From Heterotrichella gracilis (Eukaryota > Sar > Xanthophyceae > Tribonematales > Xanthonemataceae), in the NCBI GenBank assembly GCA_032358255.1, contig JAULBX010004888.1, positions 62,001 to 126,000 on the forward strand: DNA of 64,000 bases, read 5' to 3'. Within the stretch, counting starts at the first letter, position 1; every line of letters starts with the position of its first letter. Shown in pieces: positions 1 to 12,600 of this stretch. The notes below the pieces were generated by a model. It was not told where the DNA came from, made no database searches, and saw only the letters and a program-made list of their open reading frames with translations. The position numbers were made by a program, and so were the translations under genes.

Positions 1-852
1 GCACGGTGCAGGAAATAAGACGAGTGCACCCAGTCTTAAGTGGGCAGGTGCAATAAAACAATAAAAGTCAAACCCTCGAACTTAATAACGTCCCCGGGGA
101 TTGCTCATTTGGCGCCAACTCTTTTAAAAACCTCGGAACCTTGATTCGAATTACTTCAATTGCCTTGGCTTCCAAACCAAGAAGACTCTCCGCAAAACCA
201 GCATTCGCTGCAAACACAACGTAACACCGCGGCTCCAATACGGTCAGGCGATCCATGGTCAGGTGTGCGGCGCATGTCATCACCTTTGCATGCATGCATG
301 TGTGCAGGGCCAACACGATTGCCCGGCGCCCCATCGCACACACTATCTCGCGAGCAGTATGCACTACTTGGCCCCTTAATTCGCAGCAAAAGCATTGAAG
401 CATTGCCCCCAAGGTTGCAACTCGCCACCCTCGGGCGTAGGGTTCACAGCACGGGGTCACACTGCACGTTTCCATATGTCGGACAGCGGGGGCGCGTTTG
501 CAGTGCCTGATTTGGCGCGCGTCCACGCATCACGCAGCAAATAGGTCGCTAGTAGGTTTAAGCATTGGTGATTGCCTGCCTTCGCGCCATAGCTGCCAAG
601 GAACCGTCTGATCTTGGTCTATGGGGGGTGCAGGTGCCAAGCTGGGCGTACGCCACCTAGAGAATACGCACAGCTCCAACCGCCACACCAGCAGCCACAC
701 CACCAGCCACAGACACAGGCACACATCAGCTACTGATATAGTTACAGCCACATCCACATCCCTAACCGTCATAGCACCATCTTCAGCTAGCAGGCCAATG
801 CACTATTAGTCAGTGAGACTAAACCTCTTCTCCCTTGGGGCAGAGGGCAGCA
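1..852. other. Upstream flank of the wall-protein gene; no gene seen
   Basis: Several short open frames occur on both strands, but none has a recognisable domain, a coherent splice structure or a family resemblance. Since the next gene starts at 853 on the plus strand, the proximal part probably holds its promoter and 5' leader. I see no convincing TATA box. Confidence 0.4.
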
Positions 853-3800
853 ATGGCGCTGCCTCCCCTTCGCAGGGGAGGAGCAAATGGCACCTCCCCT
901 GCCCATTCCCCACCCCTCCCCTTGCTACTCCCCTTGGCGGTGCTGGTGCTGGTGCTGAGCCCCTACCCCACCACCGCCACCAGCAATGGCGCCACGTCAG
1001 CAGACCTGGACAGCGAGCCTGACTTCACGCAGATGGACCCACGGGTGGTGGCCATGGGGTTGCAGATGTCGGACTATGTGACCAGCTCCCTCCAGCCCCC
1101 ATATAACATCCCCCCTTGTGCGCCAGTGACTCAGCTGCCCCCCTTCCCCCGATATGAAAGTGTGAAATGGCCCCCCCGACCAACCCAGCCTCCACCCCCA
1201 TGGACCGCCCCCGCCTCCCGCTCCCCACCACCTCCGCCGCCACCACCACCTCCATCACCCAAACCGCCCAAGCGATCCCCACCACCTCCGCCTCGTGCAC
1301 CACCATCACCCAAGCCACCCCCATCCCCATTGCCGCGGCCCCCGCCATTGCCATCGCCACCATCGCCACCGTCACCACAGCCACCAGCACCACCACCAGC
1401 ACCACCACAAACACCAAACCCCCCACCAAAGCCACCAGCGTCGCCACAGCCACCGGCACCACCAGCAGCACCACCACCTCCGCCTCGACCACCCCCACCA
1501 CCATCCCCTGCACCACCATCGCCCCGCCCACCACTCCCACCTCCACCCTCACCCCGCCCGCCATCACCACCGCGCAAGTCCCCACGGCCACCACCACCAC
1601 CACCACCTCCCCCACGGTCCCCACCGCCCCCACCAGCCAGACCTCCACTCCCACTCGGACCCCCGCCACCACCATCCCCACCCCCTGTACCAGAACGGCA
1701 AAAACCAACGACAGGTGCGACAAAGTGACATATTGCATGTTTCCCACCCAAAACTCGCTTTGTATTGATGTCCCATTAGGGGTTTGGTTCCAGCTTTGTG
1801 CATGTCACCCTCATTGGCAGTGCTTTTGCGTGCAATCAATCAACCACTGCTGCGCCATCAGTCACACTATATGATGCATGCATAGATCGTGCATAGGAGT
1901 TTCAATCATGAATATGCCTGGTGTTTACCCAGCTGCATTGTTTTTGCAACTTCATTGGTCCTTGTCAAATGGGTGGCAATTCTGGTTTAGGTATTGTCGT
2001 GATTTTCTGTGTCAGGGTATGCAACACATCACCTGCCCTGTCCTCCCCTCCTCACAGGTGCCCCCAGGATTCCGCTAACGCTGCTCCCTGGCAACTCGGT
2101 AATACGCGAAGGGGTCGGTGCGCCCTATGAGGTACGGAAACCCTAGCCAAGGGTCTGGATTTTGGAGCAATTAGCATGGTATTTGCTTGTTTGATGCATG
2201 CACCACTCCATGCCACCCACTGCCGCACATGCATGCACCCACTGGCCCCCCCTGCTCCCATCAGAGATAGCTGGTAATCCAGTCTTGGGGTTGACATAAC
2301 TGACCAATGCTTGCCACCGGGCAGGGGTAGATGCATTAGCCAATGAAGCCAATGACACCACTGTCCCGCAAGCTGTGCTGATCCCTCTACCCTTCCCTTA
2401 CTCACCCCCCTTCACAGCTGCGCTACTCCCTCCACCCTCCACCCTCCCCTCTTCTCCCCTCCTGTCCCTCACCCCCCTCCCCCTCCCTTGCAGCTGCGCT
2501 ACTCCCTTGACCCCCAAGCCAAGCCCCAGCAGCTGGACAGCGTCCTGCCAGCTGCCCCCTCCTCCCTGTCATTCAACGTCACCAACCCCACCACCAGCCG
2601 CAGCAAGGGCACCAGCTTTGCCCTTGGGGTGCGCTACTCTGCCCCTGATGGGGATGTGAGCCTGCATGTGACGGTGGATGGTGTGGATGTGAGTGGGCCC
2701 ATGGCAGCAAACACAACCAGCGCAGACAACGCGTACCTCACCCTCTACGCAAGGAATGTGTTCATCCCCCCTGGGAGGCACACTGTGGGGATTGTGGTGG
2801 ATGGCGTGGCGTATGTGGGGAGTTGGGCCCCAAGGAAATACGCCGCGGTGATGTATGTGAGCAAGATTGAAATCGTGCGGACCACCAAGGTGCCGCTTGT
2901 ACCCTACCCGGCAGAAATTGGGTTTGGCGGTATCCTGTGGAATGCGCAGCTGATTGACTTCTGCCAGTGGAGGTTTGTGCAGGACCACATGGACTTCTTC
3001 TACTTCCACAGCGTAAGCATAGTATCCCCCCCCCTTGCTGCCTGCCCCTCGCAATCACACTCACTTGCATTTTATTCTGCTAGTTTCTTGATTTAGCTGA
3101 GCATGATTGAGCTGAGCTGGCATGTCGGCGTTCAGGAGGGTCACGTTTGCTTGCACCCTATCCGGCATCTGTCCACCATCCAATGGTTGTTAGCTTGTTG
3201 GCTTGGTTTTGGGAGTCAGCCGTGGAGACACCCCTCCCCTTCCCTCTTCGCTGGTTGTATCATCCCATTCACCTCCTGAATGCCCGTCAGATGGTAATAA
3301 CTGAATCACAGCTCGCTGATTGCACTACATGCCTGCAAGCCCCCAAATCAACCATACCCCAAGGCACACTTTCACATACCCTCTTATATGTTGCTATCCC
3401 TCCCCCCTTGCAGTGGGGCTGGGTGCTGACTAGTTGGCCAGAAAGGGGAGCCGCCAATCAAAAGCACATCAACTGGGCAACAGCACTAGGCGAGGTCCTG
3501 AAACCAAAGGGGGTGAAATTCTATGCGGAGCTGACAGCCATGGGACACTGCCAGAACGCCCAAAATCCGAACGAATTTCCATACGGGGACAACTTTCCAG
3601 CCCTGACAGCCAATCGATACAGCACAGGCGGCTGGGTGCACGCCCTGTGGAAGAAGGCTGGCATTCAGCTGGATCTCGCCACCATTGACTTCAGGGTGTC
3701 ACGCACCACAGCCTGTATCTTGATGCACAACCCAGATCTGGATAAGCAAGCAGCGGTCGATTTCGTGATAGACTGGGAGATGAAGTTTGAGAACAGCTTG

Positions 3801-6800
3801 CAGTCCGCCTCCGGGTACAATTTGCCCACGTTTGTCATCTGGCAGACCCCTGTGGTGAGTCATGATGTTTTGTCGGGGCACAAAGAGCAGGGGGGTTTAA
3901 ATGTGAATGTGATGCTAGAGGGATTGCCAGAGCTGCAGTCGCACACACTGTACGATGCACAGCAAATGCAGCTTAGAAGGAGCCAGAGGGAAGCGGGGTG
4001 GCTGTTGTACACCTCTCACCAGCACATGCACATACATCCAAAGTGATAATAGCCTCTTCAAGGATCGATCATGCCCCCCACAACATTCCGCATGTGCCAT
4101 CAGCTCACACTGTCTCCCCCGCCCCCACAACCGCAGCAAATACCCTTCAAGGGTCTCCAGGGTCTTGCCAGGAAAATGGACTACCTCCCTCTGGTAGACT
4201 ACGACAACCAGGTGGTCTACACCAGTGCGGGCAAACCGGTCAGGATGAGCTTTGATGAGTTTGACTTCCTGCCCCAGTACTACAGCAAATCCAAGTACGT
4301 GTCATTAAGGCAAGCTGCAAGCTTCAGAAACGGACCGTTTGCTCCCAGTTCTGCATGTGCAGCATGGCACTCTCAAACCCTGTCATTGCTAGTTAGGGTA
4401 ATTCCGCCAATGTCTGCATGGTCAGCTGGAACTCTCAACCTGCTGCACAACCCTAAACTAGGGTATTCCCTCCCCTTGCAGGTCCCTTGGCTCCATGACC
4501 GACTCCCCTGCCCAGTACTCCGCTGCCTGGTGGGGCGACGTCACGCCAGGGGCACAGCCGGAACCCCACCCAGGGCTGGACATGAAACCCTACGAGGGTT
4601 TGCCGGGGGCGGTGGTGTACCGCTACAAGCTTGTGGCCAGGGAGAGGTTCCTGCATGGCCTGGGCAAGAAGCACATTCACATTGCAAATGACGATACTTT
4701 TCAACGGATGGTGAGGGCTACATGCATGCATGCATCAGCATCAGCATACTGCACCACCACTACCACCACCTCACAAACCGACATTGTCAATACTTCTTGC
4801 AATGACCCACCACTGCCTTAGGCTGCTGATATGCACACTTTAGCTCTTTTGCTCATTGGCTTGGCCCTAAAAAACATCAAGTACTACGACAATTACACAA
4901 AGGGCGTCAATCCACGCATCGGGTATAAGCCACATTATACAACTCCACTGTACCTCCCTTGCTTGGATGCTCCCAGCTGCACCCATCCCCCACCAGGCGC
5001 ATCGTTGCTGCCTGACCCAAGCTGCGTATCATGACTGCATCCCACAATGGGCTCCCACATGGGGACACGTGTATTCAGCGTACCCTTGTATGCTTGTCCC
5101 TCCAGTCTCCTTGTGGCTCCACATGATGGCAGCAGCAATCTCTCACCAGGCACGCGTATGCTCTCTGGCACGTGCTGCACCCACGTGGCTCTCCTCCCCA
5201 TTTCCATCAATCAAGACAGGCTTGTTTACATGGACAACCGGCTCACTTGTCATCATACGTGGGCTGCTGCACCCCCCTCTTTATATTCCCTTGTTTGCAC
5301 TCCCTTGAATCCATTTGTAACAGCACCTTCTCCTCCCACGGCACACCTTGTCGCCATCTGGCACGTGCTGCACCCACGTGGCTGACCTCCTCGCTTCTCC
5401 TACTGTGCAGTACGTCCCTCGTGAGAGCATCAGGAGCTCCTTTCAGCCCCGCTGGTGGTACTGGGACTGGTTCTGGGTGAAGCGGTCGCTCGAGGGGCTG
5501 CACCTGTACCAGCGGTCAGGGGGCAGGGCGGATAAGTACAACCTGGAGTCATGGTGAGTTAGTGTTTGTGGGGGTGGGGAGGGTTTCGAGGAGGCAGCTC
5601 GCATGGTGGATCATTCAGTAGATATAATTGGTAGAATGGCGTGTGCCCTTTGTATGGTCCCTGTACGCATTGTGCATACTTCTGTGATGTAAGGCCTTAC
5701 AGGAGGGTTTCTCATATGGGTGAGGAAGTGCCATTCCTGCCGCGGCGGTGTGGCATGCACTTAAGTGCTGTGCAGGTGCTGTACACATTGTCTTCAGGAC
5801 GGTGTGGCACGCCTGTAGATAGGGATGGCATTGCATGATGGGAAACATATGGTAGGAGGCCTTGGGCATGGATCAGGGTGGACCTGCGTTCGCAATGTGC
5901 CGGGCATGGAGCTAGCACCCTGCTTGCCTTACCAGGGTATGTGCTCCCGTGCACTCTAACTCTATGCAATAAAGGATATTTGGTTTACTCACATGCGACC
6001 CTTACCCTGGGGTTGTGCTCACTTACAGCACCCTTAGGGTTTTGCTCACATGCTGCTGGTGCCATGTGCAGGTATGAGGGGCCATACCATTTGGTCCCCG
6101 AGTGGATCCCCTGGACATTTACGGGGTACGTGGCCCAGGCCATCCGCTTCATTAAGGGCCCCGACCAAAATGTGATTCTGGCATTCAAGGGCAATGCCAC
6201 TCGGGTGGCACGTATGACCCTGGGAAACACACCCCAGAAGCTCACCTTCAGCGTCACCAACACCGGCAACACCACCGCGCTGCCTGTCATCATCTCACAG
6301 GAGGATGGCGAGCCAGGCGTGGTGGTGCGATACTACACCAGCGCAGGGGAGGAAATCACCACGGGTGTGCAGGCTGGGGAGGGGTATCTCATCAACTCAC
6401 TTTTGAAGCCCAAATCAAAGCAGGAGTTCAATGTGCGCATCTCACGGGGCGCCATGCCATCCAACGGGATGCGCAGGGTTTTGATCGGGGTTTTGTGGAA
6501 CCCTCAAGACCCTAGCGACAGGTTCAGGGACACGTTAAGGATTGAGGTGGCAGCAGCAGCCTTGCCACCCCCCTCCCCTCCATCCAGTCCCCCACCAGCC
6601 CCCAGCCCATCACCACCGAAATCCCCACCACCCAAGCGCTCACCACCACCAGACTCAAAACCCCACCACCCACAACCAGCAAATGGGACCTCGAAAGCGT
6701 CCACACCACATGCCAAACCCTCACCATCGCCAGCCAAATCGCCTGCCCACAAGTCCCCTGGGACCAAGCCAGGCACCAAGCGATCCCCAGCCGCCAAGCG

Positions 6801-7347
6801 ACCACCCCCACCCAGAAATGCAACCACTCCACACAAACCTGCATCCAAGACACCCCCAGTGGAGAAAAGCCCAGGCAGCAAGGCGTCACCGGCAGCTAGG
6901 AAACGCCCACCACCTCATGGGGCAAAATCAGGGACCGCGAAACCCCCTTCAGGAAAGAAGAGCCCAAGGCCACCACCACCCAGGAAATCTCCACATCCCG
7001 TGGCGGAGCATGGTGCCACCAAGGCCTCAAAGCCGCCCCCGCCTAGGAACCACTCTGGCAAGGCGGCGCGCCCTCCCCCACCAGTGCACAAGCCTGGGGC
7101 TAAGGAGACCCAGTCAGTCAAGAAGCCACCTCCCGTCACCAAGCCTGTCCACCAGAAGCCCCCTCCAACCAAGCATGCCCATCACAAGCCCCCACCCATT
7201 AAGAAGTCTGCCCATCACAAGCCCCCACCAGCCACCAAGCCCGGCCACCACAAACCCCCACCAGCCAAGTCCCCCCGGCGCAGCCCCCCTCCAAAGCGGC
7301 TGACCACCAAGAGGCCGCCTCCTCACGAGGCAGCCCCAAAACCCTAG
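853..7347 (+). CDS. Secreted hydroxyproline-rich glycoprotein with unrecognised globular core (cell-wall/extracellular matrix)
   Basis: The model has eight exons: 853-1714, 2058-2131, 2494-3012, 3414-3854, 4137-4294, 4482-4710, 5411-5553 and 6072-7347. They sum to 3702 nt (1233 aa) with matching phases. The ATG at 853 precedes a hydrophobic signal peptide (about residues 20-45). Residues about 105-287 are a Pro-rich rod (SPPPP, PSPxPP) typical of volvocine-type wall proteins. The core (about 288-967) is poor in Cys and rich in Trp/Tyr, including a WWYWDWFW motif. Its first part reads like a beta-sandwich (GRHTVGIVVDG) and its end like an Ig-type fold (KLTFSVTNTGNTTALPVIIS). These fold readings are inference. 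Residues about 968-1233 form a second rod rich in Pro, Lys and His with HHKPPP repeats. It is not a pherophorin, because the Cys pattern is absent. I do not recognise the core family. The gene converges on UPL3. Confidence 0.75.
4822..4905 (+). other. Possible optional exon of the wall-protein gene
   Basis: Within the 4711-5410 intron an 84-nt segment follows a TTAG acceptor and precedes a GTCAAT donor. It is open in phase 0, encoding about 28 residues (AADMHTLALLLIGLALKNIK then YYDNYTKG). Including it keeps the frame of both neighbours. The donor is weak, so it may be an alternative exon, a different exon end or chance. Confidence 0.25.
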
Positions 7348-7439
7348 GGCTTCTAGTGGCTTAATCAGATGTGATTGATTGCGCTTGCCTCAATGCTGAG
7401 AAGCAATTCCATTCGCTAATGCTTTTCTCCCCTTCTAAA

Positions 7440-7444
7440 TGTAA
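7440..7444 (+). terminator. Poly(A) signal TGTAA for the wall-protein gene
   Basis: TGTAA, the usual volvocalean polyadenylation signal, lies about 95 nt after the stop codon at 7345-7347. Confidence 0.45.
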
Positions 7445-8674
7445 ATGTTTTGAAATGTGCAATTCGGGGTGCGCGTTTTAAACCCCCAGTGCTAATCGGT
7501 TTTTTCAGGGGGCAGGCTCTCGACAGCGTTTCAGATTGGTCCTAGATTAGTGACGGATGGCTAGAAGTGTTTATTAAAAATCGCTTAGATTAGAAATATG
7601 GTTGCTTTCGATTATTGCGTCAAATGGGATTTCATGCCGCACACCTTATTTGAAGTGCCCTTGATAGGATGTAGCAGCTGCGACCGCCACCGTGGCGGTA
7701 ATGAGTGGTATCTCAGCTGCTAATAGTGCCTGCAGGATTACTGCTTGCAGGTGCATCATGGACATACCGGAATTACATCAGTGCGAGTCTCAGTGTTTTG
7801 CTATAGTAATTGCAGCAATGCCATTCACCGGCTATAAGTATTATAATAGATATTATACAAGTAAGCACTGCTGGTAGCCGTTAGGGCCTCAGACTGCGCC
7901 AGTTGGCGCCAGTGGCATGCATGGATTTTGATTCATTATCATTCACGCAGGCTTTATTCAGAATTAGGGTTGCAACATGAATGTCAGAAATCAATCAGGA
8001 CATGGAGTTATTGATAAGATCGGGTGCGCGTTGTGAATCAATATTACTACTGATTTTGGATATTAAAGGTCTCATTGCCTGTGCCTTTGAACGTCAGGCG
8101 CTGATGTTCAGCATTTGATAGGGGGTAAAACTATCAAATTTAGCCCAAGGCAATTGTCAAACGAGATACTTGTGGTCACATACTATATGTACATGTGACA
8201 CGATCATTACGTGGTACATGTCTTGGCTCCATGTCGCTGCAGGCATAACTTCCGTCCCTGCATGTCGAATGTGGCCAACTTGGAATGGTAGGAAAGAGCT
8301 AGTGGTACCAATGCTGACCAATGGTGGCCAGCCGCCTGCCTGCATCCGCTCAGCGGCACTTCAAGTTCACTCAGTTGTTACCCACGCCATGTTCCACTGG
8401 TTGCTGCCCAGCCTGTCTGTGTGATTCAACATTGCTGGTTGTGGTGTGCCGCCGTGTGGGGGCGTTCTGTTTCTTTCTTTCTTTCTGAAGTCTAGGCTAG
8501 TTATTGAAATAATGCAGCCGGTAAGAGCTTTTATCTTGGCTCAATTCGGAATATTTATCAAAGCGTCGCAAAATTATAGTACTGTTGCTAACAAGCAAAT
8601 CCAGCCCTGTGTGGCAGAATGTCAACTGTGCTAGCTGACCTACAGATTTCCTTGAGCACACGCGGCGAACCAAG

Positions 8675-9015
8675 CTGCGGCTGGTATGTAGAATAATGGC
8701 ACGCGTGTGCGCTACTGAGACTTACTACTGACTTCAATTGAAAACATACAAACAACAACAGCTGCTGCACCATATTGATTGAGACTCAATTGCAACATAA
8801 AAAACTGTGGGACCTGGTGGGACACGGTGACTAGGCGCGGGTCCTGGCGGTTCACCTGCGGTTGGTATGTACAGTGATGCTACTACAGCATCAAGAAGCA
8901 TGCTAGCACACTGCGCACTCATAGCATGCGTGCGCGGTGCTGAGACTGGCTACTGACTTCATGGTATACATAAAAAACAGCTGCTGCCCCATACAATTGC
9001 ATAAAATACTGTGGG
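8675..9015. repeat. Diverged tandem repeat, two units
   Basis: Unit 1 (about 8675-8811) and unit 2 (about 8856-9015) share the order of blocks: CTGCGG.TGGTATGTA, a CGTG-rich stretch, TACTGACTTCA, ACAGCTGCTGC.CCATA, then ACTGTGGG. The units differ by many substitutions and small indels, suggesting an old duplication of non-coding DNA. Confidence 0.6.
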
Positions 9016-9539
9016 GTGTCCGTATATGTATGCGACAAACGATGGTCAGCTTAAATCTTTGTGCTGAAACAAAGTACATCTGTCTGGACCGGTGTATTCC
9101 AGTACAGGTGGACGCCACTGGCTGGTCACCAGGCTGCAACTTGCAGTGCAAGGGTGAATACCTATCAATACATTGTAACATGGGCTCACTAGCCTGTTGA
9201 ACAGTGTCCGCTGCAGGAAGGAGCTACGAGATTGCATCTTTATGGGCAAAGGAGTGGGACTGTCACAGCGTCATAGCGCAAGTCCCACTCTCCAGGCCCG
9301 AGGGTGGGCCGTGACTGGGACCCAGTGCCAGCTCCTCTAGTTTGGGTGAGTCAGGGATGTATCCCTCCTCGCTTCTCAAGGACTTAATCCTCCTCGCCAG
9401 AGAATCTGGGGAACAGTTTCAACCCAGAGTTGTAGGTGGTGGTCGGTGGTGCCTCCAGGGGGCTCATGCATAGTACGATGGGGGGGTTGTCTGCACCCCA
9501 CCACAGGTCATCCATAAGGATGAGCACCTCATCAGCATC

Positions 9540-9657
9540 GCGCACGGGTGGGAAGGTGGTGGTGGTGGTGGGTGTTGCGTGCGCGGGTGGGGCGGTGGTG
9601 GTGGTGGTGGGTGTTGCGCGCGCGGGTGGGGAGATGGTGGTGGTGTTGGGTATTGCG
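9540..9657. repeat. 39-nt minisatellite, about three units
   Basis: Three units begin with GCGCACGGGTGG-like sequence near 9540, 9577 and 9616 and carry GGT trinucleotide runs; a partial fourth starts near 9655. The period is a multiple of three. Read on the minus strand it gives a 13-residue Thr/Pro repeat inside an open frame ending at 9384. Confidence 0.6.
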
Positions 9658-12600
9658 CACTGGAGCAGTGTGGAACTGGTGAGCCAGTTACACCACTTGG
9701 TACACAGTTGGCGGAGAGGGGCAAGTGGTGTCGTGACGGTGGCGATGGAGGTGGTGGGTGTGGCTGGTAGGGCTGGGGTGGGGGGTGGCTGGGCCACTCC
9801 ATCAGCTTCCTGTGTGGGCAACAGGAACGTGTGTCAGCTAAGTGGACAAGAAACAACTGGAGCCAGGAGATACTCTTAACAGAGGAGATTGAACAGTCGT
9901 TGGGTAAGCTCTGCTGGGGTTAGAAAGTTGGTCCCAAGAGGCTGCAGCTTGGCCAAGTTGGTAACCAGTTGCAAATACAGTCCAGATCCCTAGCCAAATA
10001 GTGCGTTGGCAACGCACTATTTGTGACCCTGTTCGAGTACCTGGGACGAGAAGTAGGTTCTTGGCGGTGTTTGTGGTGCTGCAGCCCCAGCAGGTGCTGG
10101 GCATACGACGGCGTGCCTGTCCCTTGAGCTTGAGCGCCGTGCACCTGTGTCCAGGCTCCACGGAAGAGATGGGAGCTGGGAGGCTGTGACTTTGAACACT
10201 CGCCGTTGTTTTACTCTGCAGGAAGTAAAACAGTTGTCAGCGTACCCAAATTGTCCACTGCTCCCACGGGAGTGCATGCATACGGGTCTATTGCGGCCAA
10301 GCTGCCAAGCATGGCCATATCGTTGCCCCACCTGGGCTTGGGCTGATCTTCACCATCGATTGGCGGACAGGTTTGACTCCAATCAACTTCAGGACCCATA
10401 TATCTTATTGTCGTGAAGCGTTTCTCAGCGACGTGGGACGTTGGGCTGCTGGGTTGTCACACTGTGGTGTCTACGCTGCTGGCACCCCTCAGTGCAGGGC
10501 GGTGGGGGAGGGGGGGGGACCCAGCTGCCTCGCGTGCTTTATTACACCTCGAGGCTGGGCGTAGGATACTTCTTTTGTTCTTGGCAGTCCTTGAGAACTT
10601 TGTTCTCCCGCAAAGCGTGTTGACAACAATCAAGCTAGCTGGGGGGACGCAGGATCGCGACGTGGAGGGTGGGTGGGTTGGGTGGGTTGCAAGCAGAGCC
10701 AGGAGGAAATGCTCGGGAAGGATGGCTCCTAATATTCTGCTAAGACTGCTTGTTAACAGTATGTAACACGACAGTTGCGTTTCAAAAGCTTTGTACGACA
10801 TGTCTTGTCAGAAATTGTTAGTGCCCAGCACATGGACGAAATTCCCGCCAATTTGGAAGGGCACTCGAGTTGCAATTGGAAAATTGCAACTTCAACAGAC
10901 CATTTATTGATAAAGCCGGGCTTTAAAAGCTTCGACGGGCATAAAATACTAGAGGGCGGCTGGCGCCGCAGCCCCGACTTCGGGCCCTGGGATCCCCGTG
11001 TTTTTGTGCCTGGGCTGGTGCAGCTGTTTGGGTAGCATGTTTCACTTGCATGCAAATGCAATTTTAAAACTTGCAAATGAAGGGTTGTGTGTTTTTTTGT
11101 GCTAGCTGTTTGCTAGTATTGTGATTAGTGCTCAGCAGGTTAAGAGTTAGATTAGGGTTTGGTTAGGGTTTGACAGGTCAACCATTTGCGAGGAACAGTC
11201 ACTGTGTTTGTGTTGCTTTGCTTATGCTTGCGTCTCTTTCGGTATGCCGAGTGCTTGTCTGCTCAGTGCAAGCCGCCGCCCCCCGCCCTCGCTTCGCTCG
11301 GGCGGACCCCGGCACCCCACCCCAGGTTTTCAAAACGTAGCACATTTCTGAAATTAAATAAGACAAAATTAAGCAGATTTAATTTATGTCCAAATTTATT
11401 CCGATAAACTGGTTCGAATAAAGTTGGGTAGAAGTATATCAACCAATCTGTTGCTCGAGGGATGCTGTTCCAAGCGGGTTTGAACTCAGTGTGCGACACA
11501 CGTACGACCATAGTTTTCTGACCCGTTTCCGTGCCGCTGCCTCGTTGTGGACACGGCATGCATGGGGCTGGCCATCGTGGACTGTAGGATAATTCAGCAA
11601 GCCAGCAACCACATCGATCGTTGCGCTGCATGCTTCCTTGCTCGCAAACGTTTCTATCGTCAGTCGCTTGCAAGCTGGTTCGACAACGTCCGTGCAAAAG
11701 GTCGCAAAGTTGCGGCAAAGTTCTGTGCGTCGCTGTTGTCAGGCTGTATCACTATGGCTGTGATACAGGGCTCAAATTCATAGTGAACACCACCTGTGCC
11801 ACTGAGTAATAGCAGCAAGCGGCACTGAGCGCACACCTGGTGGTCCATCATGTAAGCACTGCCCAATGCTGCAGCAAGCATTATGCCATGCCGCGACCAC
11901 AGCTGTCCACACCTGCAGGGTATGGCGTTGGCAAAACACTGATCAGGTAATGACCCCTGGCGTTACACTGAATAACTGCTGCAGCTAGTGCAGCTGCTGT
12001 GCTCGCCTTCCTTGTAACCGGCAAATGGTAATAAAACTGTAACTGTGGTACACCATGAACACCCACTTAAGCTTGGGCCATGCACAAGAACAGTGCAATG
12101 GACACAAAGGGCCCTCTGCATGATGCAAGCTAGCCCCTAGTAGTAGCTGAGAAGTCCCACACGTGTGTCTTGCTACCCTGCTGCATTAATATACACTTTA
12201 GTTAGAACCCCCTGACAATGCACCTGGTGCTGCTGCCACAGTGGGTACACCACATGACCCCTCCCCTCAGCGCATCACCCGCACCACTCCCCCTGGTGCA
12301 CATCACGTCATCCCAGCGGCAAGTGCAAGGCTTCCGCGCGTAGCGGGGTGTATTGGGGTGCGCTTCGCTGCTCCCACCATTCAACACCTGCCGCTGCTGC
12401 TGCTTCTGTACACGCCCCCTCCACCTCAGCCTCCTTGCAACCCTCACATTGTAAAATCCCCCAAGCAACAAGCTGCCTGCCTTGCTGATGCAGCCAGACC
12501 CTCCCAGAATCAGACTGTAACCAAGCCCCAACCCCCCCCCCCCCACTAAACACACACACGCACACACATACTCACACAAGGCCCAGCCACAACTGCAAAC

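Noticed and set aside
1025-1768. Long Gly-, Thr- and His-rich open frames on both strands
   Set aside because: They are other-frame readings of the CCA/CCC-rich Pro rod of the wall-protein gene and have no independent start, splice or domain support.
6504-7326. Gly/Val-rich minus-strand and Pro/His-rich plus-strand frames
   Set aside because: Shadows of the second Pro-rich rod in exon 9 of the wall-protein gene.
11395-11495. B-box-like strings (GGTTCGAATAA, GGGTTTGAACTC)
   Set aside because: No matching A box or cloverleaf; probably chance or an old SINE fragment, not callable by eye.
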